DNA of 20,387 nucleotides, taken from positions 1 to 20,387 of the forward strand of contig CAJUBE010000049.1 of assembly GCA_910584725.1 (NCBI GenBank), given 5' to 3'. A model generated the notes under the pieces. The model worked only from the letters and a program-made list of their open reading frames with translations, did not search any database and had not been told where the DNA came from. This document shows positions 1 to 6,738 of this stretch, in pieces. Source of the DNA: an uncultured Lachnospiraceae bacterium (GTDB taxonomy: Bacteria > Bacillota > Clostridia > Lachnospirales > Lachnospiraceae). A program made the position numbers and the translations under genes. Positions within the stretch are counted from its first letter, which is position 1. Each line of letters begins with the position of its first letter.

Positions 1-48
1 CCCGTCCTATGGCGGGACGTCTTTAGAAGTACTTTTCGCATTTCTCAC
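1..48 (-). repeat. Intergenic two-hairpin element, copy 0 (cut by window edge)
   Basis: Positions 2-48 are identical over 47 nt to the right half of the copy at 2608-2728 (compare 2682-2728), including the CGTCC/GGACG hairpin and the right arms of the two outer stems (AGAAGTACT and TTTCGCAT). The left half is outside the window. Between this copy and the next one (49-91) lies a small perfect hairpin, GATTCCGC-TTC-GCGGAATC (61-79), and no gene. Confidence 0.7.
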
Positions 49-91
49 GCTAACCTCCATGATTCCGCTTCGCGGAATCTCAAATCTATGC

Positions 92-186
92 GGAGAATGC
101 CGTATTTCAGGCATTCTCCTGAGTGAAACATAGAACTTCTTAACGAAGCAGCCTCTGCTGCTGAGTTTTAGAAGTTCTTTTCACTC
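92..186 (-). repeat. Intergenic two-hairpin element, copy 1, after the ABC permease gene
   Basis: Hairpin 1 is GGAGAATGCC (92-101) paired with GGCATTCTCC (110-119). Hairpin 2 is nested: outer stem GAGTGAAA (121-128) with TTTCACTC (179-186), a 3-nt bulge CAT, stem AGAACTTCT (132-140) with AGAAGTTCT (170-178), and an apical GCAGC-CTCT-GCTGC hairpin (148-161). Position 186 is the third base of the permease stop codon, so the structure begins on the stop codon itself. No clear run of U follows either hairpin on the transcribed strand, so it is not a textbook intrinsic terminator. Confidence 0.85.
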
Positions 187-989
187 TAATCCAGGTTTAA
201 TTTTCTATCCATCATATACCATATTAAGATATAGAAAATGACGCAGTGGAATATCCCCGTAATCAGCGTCGTCTCCCAATCGACACCGAAATTGGAAATA
301 TAATTCAAGGGGGACACCTGACTGTGAATCGCCGCCCGAATGGCAAAATATATCCCCTGAAATATGCTCTCCACAATATAAATACCAATATACCACGCAA
401 AAGACAGCATCAGCTTATGGTTAGAGGAAAGCTGCCCCAGTGAAATGCAGGCCCCCACTCTGAGCACCCGCGCAAAGAGATTGAATATATATGCGATGAT
501 GGTCATAATCACCACAAACACGGATATCTCTTCCCTGCTCATATATTCAAGGACATCTACTACCCCTTCCATCATGGATTTGACGATCTCCGTCGATGTC
601 GCAAACAAAAAGACAACCGAAAAGTAAATGATCAGCGAATTTATCATCACCCATAGCACGCTGACCAGCGTCTTGGCGATAATAATATGATGCGCATCCA
701 CCGGCAGTGTATGCAGAAGGTACCCCTGATCGCCGTAGGTAGAGGTGTAAAAACGGTGAATCAGATAGATCGCCGTACCCACAAACACCGCGAACATGCT
801 CATCACATAGGTAAACAGCACCATAACCGCCACAAAATCCACCATCTGGAAATCGCTGGAATAAGGCGCCTTATCCATCAGATATACCATCCACCTTGCA
901 AGTCCCGTCATCACCAGAGTCAGGGCATTCGCAGACAGAAGCAGCTTCCAGGTCGCCTTCCATTCGTACTTCATCAATTTTCCTAACAT
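186..989 (-). CDS. ABC-2 type transporter permease
   Basis: This is a 267-residue membrane protein with about six hydrophobic segments (roughly residues 15-35, 50-77, 105-130, 155-177, 192-216 and 240-260). After the second segment it carries the sequence YGDQGYLLHTLPV, which is typical of the permeases of small two-gene ABC exporters in Firmicutes. It should form the membrane channel for the ATPase encoded just upstream: its ATG (987-989) overlaps the ATPase stop codon region by 7 nt, which suggests translational coupling. The substrate cannot be read from the sequence; related systems export antimicrobial peptides or act in the envelope stress response. No GntR-type regulator, often found next to such pairs, is present. 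The gene ends directly in the two-hairpin element at 92-186. Confidence 0.85.
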   Translation of the reverse strand: MLGKLMKYEWKATWKLLLSANALTLVMTGLARWMVYLMDKAPYSSDFQMVDFVAVMVLFTYVMSMFAVFVGTAIYLIHRFYTSTYGDQGYLLHTLPVDAHHIIIAKTLVSVLWVMINSLIIYFSVVFLFATSTEIVKSMMEGVVDVLEYMSREEISVFVVIMTIIAYIFNLFARVLRVGACISLGQLSSNHKLMLSFAWYIGIYIVESIFQGIYFAIRAAIHSQVSPLNYISNFGVDWETTLITGIFHCVIFYILIWYMMDRKLNLD

Positions 990-1681
990 GCGAACACCTC
1001 CCTGAAAAACTGATCCACGGACTTGCGCTCGTTTTGCCTGATCTGTTCCGCTCCGGCCTGCAGCACAATGCTTCCGTACTTGATAAAAACCACTTCGTCC
1101 AGAATGTTTTCCACATCCGAAATCAAATGTGTGGAGAGCAGAATGGAACCGCAGCGGTTATAGTTACTCACAATCGTATGGAGAATATAGTCTCTGGCAG
1201 CCGGATCCACGCCCGCAATCGGTTCGTCCAGAATATAAAGATCCGCGTCACGGCTCATCACCATAATGAGCTGCACCTTCTCCTTCGTGCCCTTGGAAAG
1301 ATTTTTTAATCTCTCCTGCGGCGGAATCTGCAGTCTGGCCAGCATATCATAGGCCCTGTCCACCCGGAAATCCGGATAAAAATCCTGAAAATACTGCACC
1401 AGCTCCAGCACCTTCATACCCGGCTGTAAGTACGTCCGCTCCGGCAGATAGGAAATCCGCAGCTTGGTGTCAATCCCCGGCCTCTGCCCGTTTATCAATA
1501 CTTCTCCCGCCGTCGGTTTTAAAAGACCGTTCATAATTTTAATCAGCGTGGTTTTTCCGCTGCCGTTAGGCCCTAACAAACCGATGATTCTGCCCCGCTC
1601 CAGATTCAGATATACCTGGTTCAACGCGATTTTTCTTCCGTAGGTTTTCGTCAGCCCCATACACTGTACCACAGGCACCAT
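983..1681 (-). CDS. ABC transporter ATP-binding protein
   Basis: This 232-residue cytoplasmic ATPase would power the permease encoded downstream. Visible motifs are Walker A GPNGSGKT (37-44), the ABC signature LSKGT (118-122), Walker B LYILDEP (138-144) followed by the D-loop, and the H-loop histidine in STHL (about 185). The signature reads LSKGTKEK, a form common in the one-ATPase, one-permease exporters of Firmicutes. An open frame continues 68 codons further upstream into the epimerase gene, but the start at 1681 is preferred: it has AAGGAAGGA just before it, the protein then has normal family length, and the added residues would be unrelated arginine-rich sequence. It lies 22 nt after the epimerase gene and is likely co-transcribed with it. 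Confidence 0.93.
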   Translation of the reverse strand: MVPVVQCMGLTKTYGRKIALNQVYLNLERGRIIGLLGPNGSGKTTLIKIMNGLLKPTAGEVLINGQRPGIDTKLRISYLPERTYLQPGMKVLELVQYFQDFYPDFRVDRAYDMLARLQIPPQERLKNLSKGTKEKVQLIMVMSRDADLYILDEPIAGVDPAARDYILHTIVSNYNRCGSILLSTHLISDVENILDEVVFIKYGSIVLQAGAEQIRQNERKSVDQFFREVFAC

Positions 1682-1703
1682 AGTATTCCTTCCTTTCCCG
1701 TTC

Positions 1704-2576
1704 TCACGAAACCGTGATCCGATAGGACGCTTCAAAAGCCGTCCCCTCAAGTTTTTGTCCCCATTCCCGTTCCCTGAAATCTCCTGTAAAATCCGTGCTG
1801 TCGCACCGGCCGTACCACGGTTCAATGCAGATAAAGGGCGCCTTTTTCTTCGGCGGCGACCAGACGCCAAACAAAGGCGCGTCAAATTCCACCGTCAGAT
1901 ACGGCGTTCCGTCCGGCCTGGCCAGCGCCACGCTGTGTGCCTGATCCCCTTCAATCACCAGCGCGTCATCATCAAAAAGATCTGCCGTAATCGGCAGCGC
2001 GCCGTTTCGCAGTGCATATGCCTTTTTCTCTCCGCTTACCAATCCTCCCGCAATACAGGAGGACACCACCTGCTCCTTCGCATCAAAGAGCAGCTTATAC
2101 TGGGTCTGATCCGTGCCCGGATCGATGGGACACAAAAACCCCGGATGTCCGCCTATGGAAAACCAGATCGGTTCCCCAGCCTGATTGACTACCCGCCACT
2201 TCACCACCACCGTGCGCCCGGTAAGCTCATAACCGATTTCCAACCGGAAAGGATACGGATACTTCTGCAAAGTCTCATAATCAGAACTCAAAGTAAACCA
2301 CATTTCCGAAGCCACCTGACTTTTCAGCTGAAACTCCATGTCTCTGGCAAAGCCGTGCTGTCCCATGGCATACTCTTTGCCGTCCAGCCGGTATGTACCG
2401 TTCTTTAGACCGCCCACAATAGGAAAAAGCACTGGCGATGTCCGCCCCCAGTATGCGGGATCCCCGTGCCACATGTACTCCCTTTGGTCAGACACACTCT
2501 TTAAAGACTTGAGCTCTGCCCCCAGACTGTCCACTTGTATCGTAATCTTGTCGTTGCTGATCTGAAATAACGCCAT
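1704..2576 (-). CDS. Aldose 1-epimerase (galactose mutarotase-like) family protein
   Basis: The 290-residue protein matches the LacX-like branch of the mutarotase superfamily, which interconverts the alpha and beta anomers of hexoses or sugar phosphates in the cytoplasm. The three residues expected in the active site are visible: His74 in GQHGFARD, His144 in GGHPGF, and Glu252 in CIEPW. Length fits the family. AAGGAGGAGTCT precedes the ATG, a strong ribosome binding site. It is the first gene of a unit with the ABC ATPase and permease; nothing in the sequence ties the sugar enzyme to the transporter, so the pairing may be incidental. The exact sugar is unknown, and I would not call it galM without support from genes for galactose use, which are absent here. 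Confidence 0.9.
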   Translation of the reverse strand: MALFQISNDKITIQVDSLGAELKSLKSVSDQREYMWHGDPAYWGRTSPVLFPIVGGLKNGTYRLDGKEYAMGQHGFARDMEFQLKSQVASEMWFTLSSDYETLQKYPYPFRLEIGYELTGRTVVVKWRVVNQAGEPIWFSIGGHPGFLCPIDPGTDQTQYKLLFDAKEQVVSSCIAGGLVSGEKKAYALRNGALPITADLFDDDALVIEGDQAHSVALARPDGTPYLTVEFDAPLFGVWSPPKKKAPFICIEPWYGRCDSTDFTGDFREREWGQKLEGTAFEASYRITVS

Positions 2577-2607
2577 AGACTCCTCCTTAACTTCCTCTTT
2601 TCATGCT

Positions 2608-2728
2608 GGAGAATGCCATATTTCAGGCATTCTCCGATGCGAAACTTAGTACTTCCAAGTCAGCTTGCTGACTTTGCGTCTCCGTCCTATGGCGGGACGT
2701 CTTTAGAAGTACTTTTCGCATTTCTCAC
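2608..2728 (-). repeat. Intergenic two-hairpin element, copy 2 (long variant), after the protease gene
   Basis: Hairpin 1 is GGAGAATGCC (2608-2617) with GGCATTCTCC (2626-2635). The outer stems of hairpin 2 are ATGCGAAA (2637-2644) with TTTCGCAT (2714-2721), and AGTACTTC (2648-2655) with GAAGTACT (2706-2713), separated by the usual 3-nt bulge CTT. In place of the single apical hairpin there are two: AAGTCAGC/GCTGACTT (2657-2674) and CGTCC/GGACG (2683-2699). The outer stems differ from the other copies on both strands so that pairing is kept. This copy lies 39 nt past the protease stop codon rather than on it. Confidence 0.85.
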
Positions 2729-2767
2729 ATTGTTATTGTATCACAGCTTTCCAAAAAAGGGTATCTT

Positions 2768-3571
2768 TTAATCCCCCATAACCCCCGTAACCTCCCAATA
2801 TGCCACCAATATCTGATCCACAGGCACCCCAGCGATCTCATTCTGATAGGTTCCTCCGGTCAGCAGCCCGACCAGCCGCCCACAGCCGTCAAACATGCCG
2901 CCGCCGCTCATCCCTTCTCTGGCAAACCCGTGCCCGTAAAGCATTTTACCGCCGAAAGCCTCAATATACTTATCGGTCTCCTCCAGGACGGCCTCTTCGA
3001 AGATCGTCTCATCTTCCTCCCTGCCAGCCCCCAGACAGAAAATTGCCTCATCAACCCGCAGGCCGCCATAAATACCCGCATCTGAAAAAGCACAGCGAAG
3101 CCCGGAAAACGCCTGCAGACCGATCTCCTCCTTCTCCACCAGCAAAAAACCGACATCGCAAGTTTCCGAACTGCCAAGCATACGTGCGCCTGCATAATAC
3201 CCCTGCGGAAAGCGGATCACCCCCGTCTCCTCCCGCCAGTAGTCGAGCACATGCCTGTTTGTGGCGATCACCGCCCCGTCGGCCGCTATCCAGCAAATCA
3301 CACCGCTGCCGTAGGCTTTTCCCATATTGATCCGCACCACAGTGTCTCTCACATTTTCACAGGCGGTTTCCAGATCCGGCTCTTCCAGCACGGGGCAGTG
3401 AAACAGGTCAAGCGCAATCATCCCCTCAACGATATCCTCCTCGCTCACACTCTGAATCAGATGGGGCGGCAGGGACGATCCCTCCGCCTCCACAGGCAGC
3501 GCCTGAAAAAAGCATCCCAGGAAAAATATAATAACAACAGATATTTTATTTGTTCTCCCGCCCTTTGCCAC
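2768..3571 (-). CDS. Secreted or membrane-anchored trypsin-like serine protease
   Basis: The 267-residue product has a hydrophobic N-terminal segment (about residues 9-29) ending in PVEAEG, which fits a signal peptide or anchor, so it probably works outside the membrane. The trypsin-fold catalytic triad is visible: His107 in ATNRHVLD, Asp139 in ETCDVGFLLV, and Ser222 in EGMSGGGMFD. No PDZ domain follows, unlike the full HtrA/DegP proteins, so it is a short HtrA-like peptidase. The start is a GTG at 3571, chosen because AAGGAGG stands 5 nt before it. It appears to be a single-gene unit between rnpB and the epimerase operon, with an element copy downstream. The substrate is unknown. Confidence 0.87.
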   Translation of the reverse strand: MAKGGRTNKISVVIIFFLGCFFQALPVEAEGSSLPPHLIQSVSEEDIVEGMIALDLFHCPVLEEPDLETACENVRDTVVRINMGKAYGSGVICWIAADGAVIATNRHVLDYWREETGVIRFPQGYYAGARMLGSSETCDVGFLLVEKEEIGLQAFSGLRCAFSDAGIYGGLRVDEAIFCLGAGREEDETIFEEAVLEETDKYIEAFGGKMLYGHGFAREGMSGGGMFDGCGRLVGLLTGGTYQNEIAGVPVDQILVAYWEVTGVMGD

Positions 3572-3599
3572 CAGCCCCTCCTTGCCTGTATACCTTTCA

Positions 3600-3637
3600 C
3601 AAGGGCACGTGGAGGACTGCGCCTCTCCGTGCCCTTG
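3600..3637 (-). other. Strong hairpin in the leader of the protease gene
   Basis: CAAGGGCACG (3600-3609) pairs with CGTGCCCTTG (3628-3637), 10 perfect base pairs, with a further GAGG/CCTC pairing inside. It lies between the element that follows rnpB and the protease ribosome binding site. No U-tract follows on the minus strand, so it may be an RNA structure in the protease leader or part of the rnpB 3' region. Confidence 0.5.
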
Positions 3638-3660
3638 CTCTGATCGTGCTAAATATGTAC

Positions 3661-3754
3661 AGAGAATGCCGTTTTTTGGCGTTCTCTTGAGTGAGACTTA
3701 GAACTTCTTCACGAAGCAGCCTCTGCTGCGAGTGATTAGAAGTTCTTCTCACTC
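3661..3754 (-). repeat. Intergenic two-hairpin element, copy 3, after rnpB
   Basis: Hairpin 1 is AGAGAATGCC (3661-3670) with GGCGTTCTCT (3678-3687): one end pair is changed from G-C to A-T on both sides, and one pair has become a G-T wobble. Hairpin 2 has outer stem GAGTGAGA (3689-3696) with TCTCACTC (3747-3754), the 3-nt bulge CTT, stem AGAACTTCT/AGAAGTTCT, a TCAC/GTGA pair and an apical GCAGC-CTCT-GCTGC. It begins 3 nt after the last base of RNase P helix P1, so it follows an RNA gene in the same way that other copies follow protein genes. Confidence 0.85.
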
Positions 3755-3757
3755 TGG

Positions 3758-4158
3758 GAGCGGAACGATAAGCCGGGTTATGTCGTGAATGATCATCTAT
3801 CTAGGAGTTTCGTCGCCGAAACCCTCCAGCAACCTACCTGAGAGCGGACCGGGCCGGTCATTGCTCTCTGCTTGGTCTTGCTCCGGATGGGGTTTACACA
3901 GCCCGTCCCGTTACCGTGACGGCGGTAGTCTCTTACACTGCCATTCCACCCTTACCTCGGCGTATCGCTACGCGAAACGCCTGAAGCCGTTAACACGGCT
4001 TCGCACATCTCCTCACAATACACCGGGCGGTTTATTTTCTGTTGCACTGGCCTTGGAGTCGCCTCCACCGGATGTTATCCGGCATCCTGCCCTGTGGAGC
4101 CCGGACTTTCCTCACCTGCACCCTTTCGTCTGTGCAGCCGCGATCATTTGTTCCACTC
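3758..4158 (-). ncRNA. rnpB: RNase P RNA (catalytic subunit)
   Basis: Read on the minus strand, the conserved 5' box GAGGAAAGTCCGGGCTCC is present (4098-4115), as is the conserved 3' end ACATAACCCGGCTTAT, which includes the other strand of the P4 region. The ends are set by helix P1: GAGTGGAAC (4150-4158) pairs with GTTCCGCTC (3758-3766), nine pairs with one U-G wobble. The length of about 401 nt is normal. The sequence GGAGCAAGACCAAGCAGAG resembles the J15/P16 side of type A RNase P RNAs, so type A is likely but not proven. The RNA cleaves the 5' leader from precursor tRNAs. It has its own unit, with an element copy on each side. Confidence 0.95.
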
Positions 4159-4165
4159 ACCCTGT

Positions 4166-4194
4166 TTTATATGTCAGTCCTTCTATGTGGAGAA
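4166..4194 (-). promoter_or_regulatory. Candidate rnpB promoter
   Basis: TATAAA (4166-4171) stands 7 nt before the predicted 5' end of RNase P RNA, a good -10 position. With a 17-nt spacer the -35 would be TTCTCC (4189-4194), a poor match to TTGACA that falls inside hairpin 1 of the preceding element. The -10 is convincing and the -35 is not. Confidence 0.35.
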
Positions 4195-4283
4195 TGCCGC
4201 ACTTCAGGCATTCTCCCAAGCGAAACATAGAACTTCTCCACGAAACAGCCTCTGCTGTGAGTGGCTAGAAGTTCTTTTCGCTT
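4189..4283 (-). repeat. Intergenic two-hairpin element, copy 4, after the nucleoside kinase gene
   Basis: Hairpin 1 is GGAGAATGCC (4189-4198) with GGCATTCTCC (4207-4216). Hairpin 2 has outer stem AAGCGAAA (4218-4225) with TTTCGCTT (4276-4283), bulge CAT, AGAACTTCT/AGAAGTTCT, then CCAC/GTGG, and an apical ACAGC-CTCT-GCTGT. Position 4283 is the last base of the kinase stop codon. CCAC/GTGG here is TCAC/GTGA in copy 3 and CCGC/GCGG in copy 5, and the apical stem starts with A-T here and G-C in copies 1 and 3; both are paired changes. Confidence 0.87.
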
Positions 4284-5938
4284 TACACTTCAAAGCAGCT
4301 CCCGCCCACAAACTCCCTGCAGAGGGAATTTTTCGGCAGCTCCTCACTGCTGATGCCGAGGAAATATTCCAAAAACTTGAGCAGCCGCTTCGCCTCGTGG
4401 TATCCCGGCTCACCTTTCTGTATACTGAAAAGCAGCGGCTCCGCATACTGCTTGAGGACCGACAGCTCGTAGAGCATGGCGGAGTTAAACATGGCGTCCG
4501 CCTCCTCCTGAAACGGGAAGATATACTTTTCTTCCCCCCTCCTGACGGAACGCCACATGGAAATGGTCTTTGCCGCGGTGGCGCCCCTTGTCCTCGCGTC
4601 CCGCACGATGCGGCGCAGCAGCCTGTTGTCCGTGGTGGGAATGCGGTTATGCTCATCCACATTCAAGGTCGTCAGCGCACTGATATATATTTTGTACTTG
4701 CTCTGTGTCGGCAGCGAATAGGACATCTTCTCGTTCAGCCCGTGTATGCCCTCGATTACCAGAATATCATTCTCGCCAAGCTGCGTCGTTTTTCCACTGT
4801 ATTCCCGCTTCCCGGTCTTGAAATTAAAGGTGGGAAGCTGCACGCTCTCTCCCTTTAAAAGCGCTGTCATATCCGCATTAAACTGCTCCACATCCAGCGC
4901 TTCCAGACATTCGTAATCCGGCTCGCCATCCTCGTCCAGCGGCGTCTTGTCATGATCCAGATAATAATTGTCAAGCCCGATCGGGTGCGGCTTCAAGCCG
5001 TAAGTCCGAAGCTGGATGGAAAGCCTGTGGGAAAAGGTCGTCTTGCCGGAGGATGAGGGTCCCGCGATCATCACAAACTTCACGCCCTCGCGCCTTGCAA
5101 TGTCTCTGGCAATCTCACCGATCCGTCTCTCCTGCAGCGCTTCCTGTACCAGAATCATATCGGCGATATTGCCGCCGCATATCTGGTTGTTCAAATCGCC
5201 CACCGTGTCGATTCCCACGTCGCGCCCCCACTCTCCCGTGGCAAGAAGGGTCTGAAACAACTTCTTTTGCGGTTTAAACTCAGGCAATGTTTCCGGGTCT
5301 TCCTGCTCGGGAAGGAGCAGAATCATCCCATCCTCGTAGGCAAACAGGTCAAACAGCCTGATATAGCCCGTACTCGGCAGCATATAGCCGTAAAAATAAT
5401 CGTAATAATCCCCCATGCAGTACACGTTAATATTAGAGCTTCTGCGATAACGGAACAGGGAAACCTTATCCTTCATGCCGTTCTCCGCAAAGAGCGCCAC
5501 CGCTTCCGCCGCCGGATAAGCCTTCTTCGTCACAAGAAGATCCATGTCTACCAGCTCGCCCATACGCTCCTTTACTCTCTCAATGGTCTTTTCATCCAAC
5601 TTCAGACCGTTCCGGAACGCACAGTAGTAGCCCGCGCCGATGGCGAACTCCACCTTCACGTTTGCCGCCGCCTCCATGCCCGCCACATCCTTGATGGACT
5701 TTAGCATCAGCATGATTGCCGTCCGCACATAGGTCTTATGACCGATCGCGTCCGCATAGGTGATAAAGTCAAGCTCACAGTCCCTGTCCACACGTTTCAT
5801 CAGCTCCTGAATCTTGCCGTCCACCGTCACCAGCGCAATCTGGCTGACAAAATCATTCTGATGCGCTTCCGCAATGATCTCGTACTTGATGCCGTCCTCA
5901 TAGCGTTTCTCTTTTCCTCCGATCATAATCGTAGCCAT
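4283..5938 (-). CDS. Uridine-kinase-like nucleoside kinase with TGS/ThrRS-like N-terminus
   Basis: The 551-residue protein combines an N-terminal small TGS-like domain (about 1-60), a middle part resembling the second additional domain of threonyl-tRNA synthetase (about 60-200), and a C-terminal P-loop kinase of the uridine kinase/phosphoribulokinase family. Walker A is GPSSSGKT (283-290); LDNYYLD and the DILVIEGIHGLN stretch are typical of uridine kinases. It probably phosphorylates a nucleoside with ATP or GTP, but its substrate cannot be told from sequence. An in-frame ATG 18 codons upstream exists; the start at 5938 is chosen for AAAGGAGGGGG just before it. It lies 41 nt after trmK and is the last gene of the dnaG-rpoD-trmK unit, ending in an element copy. 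Confidence 0.9.
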   Translation of the reverse strand: MATIMIGGKEKRYEDGIKYEIIAEAHQNDFVSQIALVTVDGKIQELMKRVDRDCELDFITYADAIGHKTYVRTAIMLMLKSIKDVAGMEAAANVKVEFAIGAGYYCAFRNGLKLDEKTIERVKERMGELVDMDLLVTKKAYPAAEAVALFAENGMKDKVSLFRYRRSSNINVYCMGDYYDYFYGYMLPSTGYIRLFDLFAYEDGMILLLPEQEDPETLPEFKPQKKLFQTLLATGEWGRDVGIDTVGDLNNQICGGNIADMILVQEALQERRIGEIARDIARREGVKFVMIAGPSSSGKTTFSHRLSIQLRTYGLKPHPIGLDNYYLDHDKTPLDEDGEPDYECLEALDVEQFNADMTALLKGESVQLPTFNFKTGKREYSGKTTQLGENDILVIEGIHGLNEKMSYSLPTQSKYKIYISALTTLNVDEHNRIPTTDNRLLRRIVRDARTRGATAAKTISMWRSVRRGEEKYIFPFQEEADAMFNSAMLYELSVLKQYAEPLLFSIQKGEPGYHEAKRLLKFLEYFLGISSEELPKNSLCREFVGGSCFEV

Positions 5939-5979
5939 AGACTTTCCCCCTCCTTTTGTTGTTCTATATCTTATGTAAA

Positions 5980-6738
5980 CTAATCCATCCACGTTCCCGC
6001 AAGGCGGTTGTCCCGCAAAAGAAGCTCCACCTCCGCATATCTGGCGCGCCGCGTTTCCTCCACCAGACCCTGTACCCGCAGATTTGCAAGAATTTCCTCA
6101 TAAACGGCGGCTTCCCGTTCCAGAAAGGATAAAAATACAGGTGTTTTTTTTCGCAGCAGCACGGGGCCGTAGCGGTCTTCAAGTTTACATAACTCTTCCC
6201 CTGCCACGCCGTCCGCCGCTCGTATCCCACCGCAGCCGACGCTGCCAGACTGCATCTGTCCCGCCGCCTTGATCACCTGATAGAACTTGCCGTCCTCTTT
6301 AAGCATCTCCTCATCGAGAATCCCGTAACCGTTTTCCCGAAGAAACCGCCTGAATTTCTCAATCTCCGACTGGGGCTGCAGAATCATTTCCCGGAAGGAG
6401 TCCGTCTTCTCCCGCTCCGCCTCCAAAATCCGCCGCATCAGGCCGCCGCCCATGCCGGCGCAGATCAGGGAATCCGCCTCCCCGATGTTATAATTATGTA
6501 AACCATCTGACAGTCTGGTCTCAATCTGTCCTCCCAGCCCGTATGCCGCCACATGTTCTCTGGCCGCTCCCAAAGGCCCCTCCCGCAGATCCATGGCAAG
6601 CACGCTGGGACTGATGCCCTGCTGCACCAGATAAATCGGCACAAAACCGTGGTCGCAGCCCACATCGCAGACCCGGCTTCCTCTCGTCACCATTCCCGCC
6701 ACGGCGCGCAGCCGCCCGGACAAAGCAACGGGCCGCAT
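5980..6738 (-). CDS. trmK: tRNA (adenine(22)-N1)-methyltransferase TrmK
   Basis: The 252-residue protein is a class I SAM-dependent methyltransferase. The SAM-binding motif CDVGCDHGFVP lies at 24-34, the acidic residue in LAMDLREGP at about 50, and the family motif CAGMGGGLM near 93-101. TrmK puts a methyl group on N1 of A22 in bacterial tRNAs. Its place right after rpoD is conserved in Firmicutes, which supports the call. The start codon shares one base with the rpoD stop codon (TGATG), so translation is probably coupled. Length is near that of the Bacillus enzyme (YqfN). Confidence 0.93.
   Translation of the reverse strand: MRPVALSGRLRAVAGMVTRGSRVCDVGCDHGFVPIYLVQQGISPSVLAMDLREGPLGAAREHVAAYGLGGQIETRLSDGLHNYNIGEADSLICAGMGGGLMRRILEAEREKTDSFREMILQPQSEIEKFRRFLRENGYGILDEEMLKEDGKFYQVIKAAGQMQSGSVGCGGIRAADGVAGEELCKLEDRYGPVLLRKKTPVFLSFLEREAAVYEEILANLRVQGLVEETRRARYAEVELLLRDNRLAGTWMD

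Noticed and set aside
92..186. The two-hairpin element as a normal Rho-independent terminator
   Set aside because: No U-tract follows either stem on the transcribed strand in any copy, and the long multi-part hairpin is conserved well beyond what a terminator needs. Termination by another route is not excluded.
1682..1885. 68-codon N-terminal extension of the ABC ATPase frame
   Set aside because: It overlaps the epimerase gene, is arginine-rich and unlike the family, and a good ribosome binding site precedes the ATG at 1681.
4098..4115. tmRNA or other RNA instead of RNase P RNA
   Set aside because: The GAGGAAAGTCCGGGCTCC box and the P1 pairing of both ends are specific to RNase P RNA.
3789..4268. 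Plus-strand open frame of 159 codons
   Set aside because: It lies on the antisense strand of RNase P RNA, which explains the openness; no start signal or family similarity.
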